The notes below the pieces were generated by a model. The model had not been told where the DNA came from. It was given only the letters and a program-made list of their open reading frames with translations, and did not search any database. Below, one piece after another: positions 34,639 through 43,100 of a stretch of 64,000 nt of DNA (positions are counted from its first letter, which is position 1; each line of letters opens with the position of its first letter). Origin of the DNA: Halomicrobium salinisoli (GTDB taxonomy: Archaea > Halobacteriota > Halobacteria > Halobacteriales > Haloarculaceae). The position numbers were made by a program, and so were the translations under genes. The DNA lies in assembly GCF_020405185.1 (NCBI RefSeq), contig NZ_CP084463.1, forward strand, positions 806,001 through 870,000, in the 5' to 3' direction.

Positions 34639-35613
34639 TCACGCCATCGGGATGCCCTGCTCGGCCTCCAGCAGCTCGTGGTAGCGGTTGCGGATGGTGA
34701 CCTCGGAGATGTCGGCGACCTCCGAGACCTCCGCCTGCGTGGTCTTCTCGTTGGTCAGCAGCGCGGCGGCGTAGACGGCGGCCGCGGCGAGGCCGACGGG
34801 CGACTTGCCGGAGTGGACGCCCTCCTCCTTGGCGTTCTGGAGGAGTTCCCGGGCGCGGTGTTCGGACTCCTCGGAGAGTTCCAGCGAGGAGGCAAAGCGC
34901 GGGACGTAGCTCTCGGGGTCGGCGGGCTCGATCTCGAGGCCGAGTTCGCGGGCGACGTAGCGGTAGGTGCGAGCGATCTCGTCCTTCTCCACCCGGGAGA
35001 CGTCGGCGATCTCGTCCAGCGAGCGCGGGACGCCGGCCTGGCGGGCGGCGGCGTACACCGAGGCCGTCGAGACGCCCTCGATGGAGCGGCCCGGCAGGAG
35101 GTTCTCGTCGAGCGCGCGGCGGTAGATGACCGACGCGGTCTCCCGGACGTTGTCGGGCAGGCCCAGCGCGGAGGCCATGCGGTCGATCTCGCCCAGCGCC
35201 TGCTTGAGGTTGCGCTCCTTGGAGTCGCGGGTCCGGAACCGCTCGTTCCACTTCCGGAGCCGCTGCATCTTCTGGCGCTGCTTGCCCGACAGGGAGTTGC
35301 CGTAGGCGTCCTGGTCGCGCCAGTCGATGTTGGTCGACAGGCCCTTGTCGTGCATCATGTTGGTCGTCGGCGCGCCGACGCGGGACTTCTCGTCCTTCTC
35401 GTTGGCGTCGAACGCGCGCCACTCGGGCCCGCGGTCGATGTCGTCCTCCTCGACGACCAGGCCGCAGGATTCACAGACCGTCTCGCCGTGCTCGTCGTCG
35501 ACGACCAGGTCGCCGTTGCACTCCGGGCACACGGTCGCCTCGTCCTGTTCCTCTTCTTCGGTTTCGTCCGTGCGCGTGTCCGCTCGCGCGCGAGTCCTGG
35601 AGTTGGAGTTCAT
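34639..35613 (-). CDS. tfb: Transcription initiation factor TFIIB
   Basis: This factor bridges TBP, BRE and RNA polymerase. At 324 aa it has an acidic N-terminal extension, a zinc ribbon 'CPECNGDLVVDDEHGETVCESCG', the B-finger/reader 'GPEWRAFDANEKDEKSRVGAP', then two cyclin folds (about 130-220 and 225-320; 'GVSTASVYAAARQAGVPRSLDEIADVSRVEKDEI' and 'SPVGLAAAAVYAAALLTNEKTTQAEVSEVADISEVTIRNRYHELLE'). Haloarchaea encode many TFB paralogues; which of these this is cannot be decided. The start is at MNSNSRTRARAD. Confidence 0.96.
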   Translation of the reverse strand: MNSNSRTRARADTRTDETEEEEQDEATVCPECNGDLVVDDEHGETVCESCGLVVEEDDIDRGPEWRAFDANEKDEKSRVGAPTTNMMHDKGLSTNIDWRDQDAYGNSLSGKQRQKMQRLRKWNERFRTRDSKERNLKQALGEIDRMASALGLPDNVRETASVIYRRALDENLLPGRSIEGVSTASVYAAARQAGVPRSLDEIADVSRVEKDEIARTYRYVARELGLEIEPADPESYVPRFASSLELSEESEHRARELLQNAKEEGVHSGKSPVGLAAAAVYAAALLTNEKTTQAEVSEVADISEVTIRNRYHELLEAEQGIPMA

Positions 35614-35860
35614 GGTGCGAGTACCGGGGCTGCCGGGTCGGATCGCGTCCAGAAGCCGGCGCGGTTCGCCGGACCCGACCGCCTGATCAGTGCCAGTAAC
35701 GTGCGTCAAATAGTATTTGTATCTGCCGGAACCGGCACGGGTCGTGTGCGGCCTGCGCACGACCGGCCCCGTCTTTGCTGTCGGTGACGACCCGCCGCCG
35801 GGGCGAACTGCCGCGGGGACCGGGGGAAAAGCCAAGCCGACTGCGGCCCTGTCTCAGACC

Positions 35861-36385
35861 GTGACGCGGATCCACGTTGGCAGCACGAACCCGGTGAAAA
35901 TCGCTGCGACCGAGCGCGTCGCGGGGGACCTCCTCGGCGCGACCGTCGAGGGCGTCGCCGTCGACTCCGGCGTTCCGGAGCAGCCCCGCGGGCGAGCGGA
36001 GACGATCGCTGGTGCGGAGAACCGCGCCCGGCGCGCGCTGGCGGCCGGCGAGGCGGACTACGGCGTCGGCGTCGAGGGCGGCGTGGCGGAGACGGACGGT
36101 ACGCCGGGCACGTGGCTGATCATGTGGGCGGCCGTCAGCGACGGCGAGCGCCTCGCGCGCGGCGGCGGGCCGTCGATCAGGCTCCCCGACGACGTCGCGC
36201 GGCGCGTCCGCGAGGGCCGGGAACTCGGACCCGTGCTGGACGATCGGGTCGGGACGAGCGACGTCGGCGAGGGGGCCGGCGCGGCGGGCGTGTTGACCGG
36301 CGGCGCCGTCGACCGCGAGTCGGCGCTCTCCCACGCCGTCGCTGGCGCGTTCGGCCCGTTCGTGACCGACCACTACGAGGGGTGA
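35861..36385 (+). CDS. Inosine/xanthosine triphosphatase (DUF84/YjjX family)
   Basis: This house-cleaning NTP pyrophosphatase/phosphatase removes ITP/XTP. At 174 aa from GTG 35861 ('TRIHVGSTNPVKIAATERVAGDLL') it has the family 'GSTNPVKxxA' N-terminus, 'QPRGRAETIAGAENRARRAL' and 'GVGVEGGVAETDGTPGTWLIMWAAVSDGERL'. An in-frame ATG at 35717 would add 48 unconserved residues and would start inside the divergent tfb promoter region. It ends 20 nt before the convergent glycosyltransferase gene. Confidence 0.87.
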   Translation: MTRIHVGSTNPVKIAATERVAGDLLGATVEGVAVDSGVPEQPRGRAETIAGAENRARRALAAGEADYGVGVEGGVAETDGTPGTWLIMWAAVSDGERLARGGGPSIRLPDDVARRVREGRELGPVLDDRVGTSDVGEGAGAAGVLTGGAVDRESALSHAVAGAFGPFVTDHYEG

Positions 36386-36405
36386 GAGACGCGGGCGGCG
36401 ACCGA

Positions 36406-38229
36406 TCAGTCCTCTGCCGCCGTGGCCGCCTCGACCTCGCGGGCCTCGCTGCTCTCCTCGACGGCCGTCGTCAGCGAGACGTTGAGCCAGGCCATCGAGG
36501 CGACGCCGCCGAGGACGGTGACGGCGTTCTTGACGGCGTGGTCGACGATGGAGACGCCGAGCGCCAGCGCCGCGCCGTACGGCGTCAGCGCGGCGACGAT
36601 CAGCGAGAAGGCGCCCTCGTAGAGGCCGACCCCGCCCGGCGTCAGCGGGAGGACCTTCGCGAGGTTGCCGACGCTGACCGCGAAGAAGGCGACGGCGACC
36701 AGCGTCGGGGTCAGCGTCACGTCGGGGAAGGCGTAGAACACGGCCAGCGCGGTCAGCACGTCCAGCGTCCAGATCACCAGGCTCGCCCCGCCGACGCGGG
36801 CGAAGGCCCGGCCGTCGGTGGCGACGGTCTGGACGTCGCCGGCGAAGCGCTCGATCACGCCGGCCACGTAGTCCGCGTAGGCGTCGGAGCTGAACCGCCT
36901 GACCGTCGCGCGGGCGAGGTTCCGGTCGGAGCGCGCGCTGGCGACGATGGCGGCGACCGCGCCGATCGCGGCCAGTCCGACGCCCGCGGCGACCAGCACG
37001 GCGGTCCGGCCGCTCTGTGTCGTCTCCGCGTTCGGGTTCCCGGTCAGCGCGGCCACCAGCGAGTCCGCCGCGCCGGTCGCGGCCAGCCCCACGAACACGA
37101 CGCCGGCCAGCAGCGTGATCGTCAGCAGGTCGAACACGCGCTCGACGGCGAGCGACGCGAACCCGGAGGGATACGGGATCGACCGGCGCGCCTTGACGAC
37201 GTACGCCCGGACGGCGTCGCCGGCGCGGGCCGGGAAGACGAGGTTCCCGGTCTGGCTGATGAAGACCGCGCCGGTGAGGAACGTCCACCGCTCGCGAAAG
37301 CCGATGCTGGCGAGGATGTCCCGGTACCGGAGCCCGCGCAGCGGCCAGGAGAGCGCGTAGATCACCGCCGACAGCGCGACGAGCGCGGGGTCGGCGCCGG
37401 CCATCTGCTCCAGCACCGCCCGCGGGTCCAGGTACTGGGTCATCAGCAGGAGCGCGACGAGCACCAGCGCCGTCCCGCCGGCCAGCGAGGTGCGGCGCGT
37501 GATCCGCGGGCTGACCGACAGCTGCCACCACGTCCGGACGATCTGGCTGCCCATGCCGAAGACGTCCCGGACCAGATCGACCTTCGAGTCGCCCTTCGGC
37601 GTCCAGTCGACGGGGAACTCCCTGACGCGATAGCCCTCGCGCTGGGCGCGCACGAGGACCTCCGTGTCCCAGAACCAGTGCTCGTCCTCGACGCCGTCGA
37701 GCAGGTCAAAGAGCGCGTCGCGGTCGAAGGCCTTGAACCCGCACTGGTGGTCCTTGAGGTCCGAGCGGAGGAACAGCCGCACCAGGACGTTGTACCCGCG
37801 ACTGGAGACGGCTCGCCTGGGCGGGCGGTCGGCCGGGTTCTCCGGCAACCACCGCGAGCCGGTCGCGACGTCGTACTCGCCGGACCTGATCGACTCGACG
37901 AGCTCCTCGAGGTGTCGCATGTCCGTCGCCAGGTCGGTGTCGAAGTACACCAGCGTCGACCCCTCGGCCCGGCGGAACGCGTACTCCAGTGCGCCCCCGC
38001 GGCCCAGGCGCTCGTCGCTGTGGACGTGGCGGACGCGCTCGTCCTCGCCCGCGAGGCGGTCGGCGATCTCCGGCGTCCGATCCTCGCAGCCGTCCTCCGC
38101 CACGATGACCTCGAAGCGCCCGTCCGGAAGGAAGGAGGCGAGCGTCGACAGCGTCACCTCGACGGTCTCCTCCAGCGTCTCCTCCTCGTTGTACGCCGGG
38201 AGAACGACGCTCACCTCGACGTCTGTCAT
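36406..38229 (-). CDS. aglD: AglD-like glycosyltransferase: GT2 domain fused to a multi-TM flippase-like domain
   Basis: This is a 607-aa protein. Residues 1-230 are a dolichyl-phosphate sugar transferase GT2 fold: 'VSVVLPAYNEEETLEET', 'IVAEDGCEDRT', 'VYFDTDLATDMRHL' (DxD) and 'TGSRWLPENPADRP'. Residues about 255-595 are a six-or-more-TM domain of the lysylphosphatidylglycerol synthase/UPF0104 type. In Haloferax, AglD (similar architecture) charges dolichol phosphate with the last sugar of the S-layer N-glycan; equivalence here is likely but not proven. It could glycosylate the many secreted proteins encoded downstream (inference). Confidence 0.8.
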   Translation of the reverse strand: MTDVEVSVVLPAYNEEETLEETVEVTLSTLASFLPDGRFEVIVAEDGCEDRTPEIADRLAGEDERVRHVHSDERLGRGGALEYAFRRAEGSTLVYFDTDLATDMRHLEELVESIRSGEYDVATGSRWLPENPADRPPRRAVSSRGYNVLVRLFLRSDLKDHQCGFKAFDRDALFDLLDGVEDEHWFWDTEVLVRAQREGYRVREFPVDWTPKGDSKVDLVRDVFGMGSQIVRTWWQLSVSPRITRRTSLAGGTALVLVALLLMTQYLDPRAVLEQMAGADPALVALSAVIYALSWPLRGLRYRDILASIGFRERWTFLTGAVFISQTGNLVFPARAGDAVRAYVVKARRSIPYPSGFASLAVERVFDLLTITLLAGVVFVGLAATGAADSLVAALTGNPNAETTQSGRTAVLVAAGVGLAAIGAVAAIVASARSDRNLARATVRRFSSDAYADYVAGVIERFAGDVQTVATDGRAFARVGGASLVIWTLDVLTALAVFYAFPDVTLTPTLVAVAFFAVSVGNLAKVLPLTPGGVGLYEGAFSLIVAALTPYGAALALGVSIVDHAVKNAVTVLGGVASMAWLNVSLTTAVEESSEAREVEAATAAED

Positions 38230-38346
38230 CCCGTCGTTCTCCGGGTGCGATGAAAAAGTACCTTCCGTTCGCTCGCGCGGGCACCTACGCGTCTGAAGCG
38301 AGCGCGGCGTCAGAGACCGCTGCTCCCCGGTGGCCTGCTCCGGCCC

Positions 38347-39237
38347 TCACATCATCGTCGTCGAAGCTCCGGGGGGCTGCTCCTCGGAGACGGCCGCCTC
38401 GAAGATGCGCTTCCCGCAGCCGTCGCAGGTGACCACGGCGACCTCCTGCATGTTACAGCAGGACTCGGCGGTGTCGGTGCCGAACGACACCGCCGACCCG
38501 CAGCCGGGACACGTCTCGAGGAACAGCCGGAGTCCCTGGAGCATCTGGCCCCGGCGCATCGTCGAGTAGTGCTCCCAGTCGTCCAGCCGCTCGGACAGCA
38601 GCAGGCCGGCCGCGACGTCGGCGACGTACGCGGCGTCGGACTCCCAGGACCCGACGTGGTAGCCGTCGGCGTGGACCTCGAAGGCGTCGTCGTGTTCCGT
38701 GTACTCCACGTCGACGTCCTCGTCGACGTCGAGCACGTCGAGCAGGCGCTCCCGCCCGGCGTCGCTCTCGCGGACCTCCGCGATCCGGTCGGTCCAGACG
38801 GCCTCGAACTCGTCGGTCAGGCAGAAGTCGGCGCCGCCGCGACACTCCTCGAGAGCACCGGCCCGCATCAGGATCTGCTCGGTGTTCTCGACGGTGAGTC
38901 CGTCGTCGTCGTCTCCGTCCCCCGCCGCGTCGCGCACGCGAGCCGCCGACTTGCCGAACAGCTTCAGCAGCCACGGCGGGAAGTACTTCTTCGTGAGCGT
39001 CGGCGTCCCGGGGACCAGGTATCCCCGGAGGTAGATAGACGCGGCCGAGACGAGCAACACGCCCGCGGCCGCGGCGACCCCCGAGATCGGGCCGACGGCG
39101 ACGCCCACCCCCGCGCCGACGCCGACGGCGGCCGCGATGCCGATGAGCGTGTTGAACGCCGTGCACGGCAGGCACCTGTTCTTCCCAGTGTACTCCGGTC
39201 GTCGCAGTCGGTCCAGTGTCGTCCGTACGTAATCCAT
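38347..39237 (-). CDS. Haloarchaeal membrane protein with Cys-rich zinc motifs
   Basis: This is a 296-aa protein. N-terminal 'RRPEYTGKNRCLPCTAFNTLIGIAAAVGVGAGVGVAVGPISG' is followed by a second hydrophobic helix, so two TM segments flank residues 30-75. A soluble central domain (about 100-235) follows, then a C-terminal double zinc motif 'CPGCGSAVSFGTDTAESCC' and 'VTCDGCGKRIFEA'. It is conserved-looking but not a family I can name. It lies directly upstream of, and divergent from, the cohesin anchor gene, but its sequence shows no carbohydrate link. Confidence 0.65.
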   Translation of the reverse strand: MDYVRTTLDRLRRPEYTGKNRCLPCTAFNTLIGIAAAVGVGAGVGVAVGPISGVAAAAGVLLVSAASIYLRGYLVPGTPTLTKKYFPPWLLKLFGKSAARVRDAAGDGDDDDGLTVENTEQILMRAGALEECRGGADFCLTDEFEAVWTDRIAEVRESDAGRERLLDVLDVDEDVDVEYTEHDDAFEVHADGYHVGSWESDAAYVADVAAGLLLSERLDDWEHYSTMRRGQMLQGLRLFLETCPGCGSAVSFGTDTAESCCNMQEVAVVTCDGCGKRIFEAAVSEEQPPGASTTMM

Positions 39238-39327
39238 TGCTACCCCACCACTGGCGGCTGTGTTGTTGCTTGACCCTACTCAATCTTTGGTTGCAGACGA
39301 TCGGCGGCGCAACGTGCGGCGTGAAGG

Positions 39328-39335
39328 TTTATTAT
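39328..39335 (+). promoter_or_regulatory. TATA box of the membrane cohesin gene
   Basis: TTTATTAT is centred about 27 nt before the ATG at 39359, which indicates a leaderless transcript and supports that start codon. Confidence 0.6.
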
Positions 39336-39358
39336 TATTCGCGACGTGTCGGATACCA

Positions 39359-39958
39359 ATGGGGGACACAATGCGCGTCAGTACCGTAGCGGTGGCGACG
39401 CTCGTCATCGCGTCACTTGGCGCCTGTGCGGTGCAGGGCGTGGGGGCACAGACGACCGGCGGGCCGACGCTGGTGATCGAAGACGGCCAGGTGGGGGCCG
39501 GCGAGCAGACGACGGTGGGGGTGAACCTCACGTCGCTGCCGAACGGGCTGGCCGGCTTCGAGTTCGCGCTGGCCGTCGAGGGAGAGGGAGCGAGGATCGC
39601 GGGCGGCAGCGTCAACGAGCGGATGCAGCTCTCCGAGACGAACGTCAGCGACGGCGGCCGCGCGGTCCGGTTCGTCGGCGTCGACCTCAACGACGAGTTC
39701 GAGGCCGGCGCCGGCGAGGTACAGCTCGCGACGGTGACCGTGCAGGGCGAGAGCCGCGGCGACGTCGAGATCGGCCTCGACCAGGCCGCGTTCGACAGCG
39801 ACGACGGCGGACGGATCGACCCCGCCGTCGAGGCCGGGACCGTCAGCGTCGGCCCCGCCAGCTCGCTCCAGCAGACCGCGATGACGACCGCCATCTCCGT
39901 CGTCGTGTTCGGCCTCCTGCTGCTCGCCGGATACGGGTTCCTGCAGATCGTCCGCTGA
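39359..39958 (+). CDS. Membrane-anchored single cohesin-like protein (putative cell-surface anchor)
   Basis: This is a 199-aa protein. It has an N-terminal signal (residues about 5-30, ending 'SLGACAVQGVGAQ'; the LGAC could even be a lipobox). One cohesin-like beta-sandwich follows at about 33-165 ('LVIEDGQVGAGEQTTVGVNLTSLPNGLAGFEFAL', 'FEAGAGEVQLATVTVQGESRGDVEI'), then a single C-terminal TM helix ('AISVVVFGLLLLAGYGFLQIVR', about 175-198). The domain would face outward. It lies 190 nt upstream of the seven-cohesin scaffoldin. By position and topology it could act as an anchoring scaffoldin that receives the scaffoldin's dockerin (inference). The alternative start is 39371. Confidence 0.78.
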   Translation: MGDTMRVSTVAVATLVIASLGACAVQGVGAQTTGGPTLVIEDGQVGAGEQTTVGVNLTSLPNGLAGFEFALAVEGEGARIAGGSVNERMQLSETNVSDGGRAVRFVGVDLNDEFEAGAGEVQLATVTVQGESRGDVEIGLDQAAFDSDDGGRIDPAVEAGTVSVGPASSLQQTAMTTAISVVVFGLLLLAGYGFLQIVR

Positions 39959-40080
39959 TCGGCGGATCCGGCCGCCAGAGCGGCCACCGCTTCTCGACCG
40001 CACGCGCGTTACGTTTGTACTTCTATCCGTCTCTGCTCAATTAATACCGATTCGATTTTATCCAACAGTCTATCAGCAAC

Positions 40081-40091
40081 ATTTTTTTATG
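40081..40091 (+). promoter_or_regulatory. Promoter of the scaffoldin gene
   Basis: The T-run ATTTTTTTAT at 40081-40090 is continued by GC. Similar T-rich boxes ending in ATG precede the genes at 51617, 60168 and 63534. Transcription would start near 40108, leaving a leader of about 45 nt that contains seven consecutive Gs (40141-40147), four nt before the ATG. The TATA box itself overlaps an in-frame upstream ATG (40089), which argues against that start. Nothing else is recognised in 39959-40151. Confidence 0.6.
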
Positions 40092-40151
40092 CAATGGCGT
40101 CAATTGACACAGTGGGTACCTCAGTGTGGGGCAACACGCTGGGGGGGAAGA

Positions 40152-43100
40152 ATGAAGGAAGGTAACTACGATCGCGCAGATGGGAGTGCATCGGGCGACA
40201 ACCAGCCTGGCGGGGGACGAACGTCACGTCGGGATTTCCTGAAGGTGACTGCCGGCGCCGGCGCCGTCGCGACGGGCGCCGTCGGCACGGCCGCCGCGCA
40301 GGGGAGCACGCTCGTCGTCAACGACTTCGAGGGCGATCCGTCGTATCCCGACGGCAACGACCTGGGGAACTGGACGGACGCCGGAGGGTTCGCCAACGAC
40401 GACAACGGCGTGGTCAGCAACGGCGCGCTGCGACTCGAATACGACAACGCCGGCTGGTTCGGCACCAACGTCAATCAGGACGTCAGTGACTACTCGCGGC
40501 TCGAGCTCGTCGTCCGCGGCGACTCGGGCGGCGAGGAGAGTCACTTCGCCGTCAAAGCCGACGGCGGCAGCCAGACGCTGCTGTCCGACCTGACGGACGA
40601 CTCGATCGGGACAGAGTTCTCGACGGTCGGGATCGATCTCGACGCGCTCGGCGTGAGCGGCTCTGTCAGTTCCGTTCGGCTCAACTTCTGGCAGGGCAGC
40701 TCCGGCGCCATCGAGATCGACACGATCCGGTTCGCGTCGGGTTCGACCTCGACGCCGCCGCCGACCGAGACGGACGACGAGACCGAAACAGACGACGAGA
40801 CCGAAACGGACGACGAGACCGAAACGGACGACGAAACCCCCATCGAGGGCCAGACGGTGTCGGTCGACCTGGCCAGCGACTCCATCGCAGCCGACGGGTC
40901 GACCGATGCCGACGTCGTCCTCTCGGAGGCGCCCGGTGGCGTCTCAGGGTTCGACGTGTCGGTATCGGTCTCGGACACGTCGGTCGCGACCATCGAGTCG
41001 GTCAGCGTCGACGGCACCGAGTTCTCGTCGGTGGGCGAGTCGACGAGCGTGTCCTCTGACGGCTCGTCGGCGACCGTCCAGGCCGCCGACCTCAGCGAGT
41101 CCGTCGCCGACGGCGCGACGGACGTGACGCTGGCGACGGTCACGCTCGCCGGCGAGAACCCCGGCGAGGCCGAGGTCTCCGTCGACGTCTCCGTGAACGT
41201 CGATCGCCTGGACGACAACGACGGCAACGACATCCCCGTCACGACGCAGGGCGCGTCGCTGTCGGTCGGTTCCGGCGATGACGACGACGAGGACGACGAC
41301 GAGGAGGAGAACACCGGTGAACAGACCGTATCGATCGAACTGGCCGACGAGGCCATCGAGGCCGACGACACGACCGAGGCCGACGTCGTTCTCGGCGAGG
41401 CGCCCAACGGCGTCTCCGGGTACGACCTCTCCGTCGGCGTCTCCGACACCGACGTCGCGGAGATCGATTCGATCAGCCTCGAGAGCACCGAGTTCTCGAC
41501 GGTCGGCGAGTCCACGAGCGTCTCCGGGGACGGCTCCTCGGCGACGGTCGAGGCGGCCGACCTCAGCGAGGCCGTCCAGTCCGGCGCCACCGACGTGACG
41601 CTGGCGACGGTCACGATCGCCGGCGGCGATCCGGGCGACGTGGAGATCGACGTGGACGTCTCGGTCGACGTCGACCGCCTGGACAACGACGACGGCAACG
41701 ACATCTCGGTCGACACCCAGGGCGCGACCCTGACGGTCGGCGCCGGTACGACCACCGACCAGACGGTGTCGATCGACCTGGCGGACGCGGCCATCGAGGC
41801 CGACGGCTCGACCGAGGCCGAGGTCGTCCTCGGTGCGGCGCCCGACGGCGTCTCCGGGTACGACCTCTCCGTCGGCGTCTCCGACACCGAGGTCGCGACC
41901 ATCGATTCGGTGACCCTCGACGACGCGGAGTTCTCGGCGGTCGGCGAATCGACCAGCGTCTCCGAGGACGGTTCCTCGGCGTCGGTCCAGGCGGCGGACC
42001 TCAGCGAGGCCGTCCAGTCCGGCGCGGAGGACGTGACGCTGGCGACGGTCACGCTCGCAGGCGAGGCCGACGGCCAGGTCGAACTCGAAGTGGACGTCTC
42101 GGTCGACGTCGACCGCCTGGACGACGACGAGGGTAACGACATCCCCGTCGACACCGAGGGCGCGACCCTGACGGTCGGCTCCGGCGAGCCGCCCGAGGGA
42201 TCGACCGTGGGCGTCGAACTGGAGAGCTCGTCCATCGACGCGGACGAGTCGACGCAGGCGATGGCCGTCCTCGACTCGGCGCCCAACGGCGTCTCCGGGT
42301 ACGACCTGACGGTCGAGGTCTCGGACACCGACGTCGCCGCCATCGACTCGATCGACGTCGGTGACGCCACGGAGTTCTCGACGGTCGGTGACTCCGCGAG
42401 CGTGGCCGACGACGGCTCGTCGGCGACGGTCGAGGCGGCCGACCTCAGCGAGGCCGTCGAGGGCGGCGCCTCGGACGTGGCGCTGGCCGGCGTGACCCTG
42501 ACGGGTGCGGACGACGGCGAGGCCGACGTCTCGGTGACCATCAACCGGCTGGACAACGACGACGGCGACGACATCTCGGTCGACACCGAGAGCGCGACGC
42601 TGTCCGTCGGGCCGGACACCGGCGGCGAGGGCCAGACGGTGTCGGTCGACCTCGACGACTCGTCGATCGAAGCCGATGGGTCGACGGACGCCGACGTCGT
42701 CCTCGGTGCGGCGCCCAACGGCGTCTCCGGGTACGACCTGACGGTCGAAGTCTCGGACACCGACGTCGCCGCCATCGATTCGATCGACGTCGAGGACACG
42801 GAGTTCTCGACGGTCGGCGACTCGGCGAACGTCACGGACGGCGGCGCCTCGGCGACTGTCGAGGCGGCCGACCTCAGCGAGGCCGTCCAGGGCGACGCCT
42901 CGGACGTGACGCTGGCGACGGTCGCGCTGACCGGCGAGTCCGAAGGCGACGCCGACGTCTCGGTGACCGTCGACCGCCTGGACAACGACGACGGCGACGA
43001 CGTCTCGGTCGACACCGAGAGCGCGACGCTGTCGGTCGGACCGGGCACCGGCGGCGACGGGCCGGCGGTGTCGGTCGACCTGTCCAGCAACTCGATCCCC

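Noticed and set aside
36406..38229. AglD-like gene as part of the cellulosome island
   Set aside because: It is a general envelope glycosylation enzyme, lies upstream on the opposite strand, and has no cohesin or dockerin; any link to the island is only that secreted proteins may be glycosylated.
39359..39958. Anchor protein as a generic Ig/PKD surface protein rather than cohesin
   Set aside because: The pattern of a 'G-x-G-x-F/Y' strand after 'LPNGLAG' and the 'GEVQLATVTVQG' block parallels the scaffoldin modules' 'GVSGYDL' and 'DVTLATVTLAG'; cohesin-like is the better fit, though only structure comparison can settle it.
40089..40152. Upstream in-frame ATG as scaffoldin start
   Set aside because: It overlaps the T-rich TATA element and adds residues that push the Tat motif inward; the ATG at 40152 follows a G7 run and gives a normal Tat n-region.
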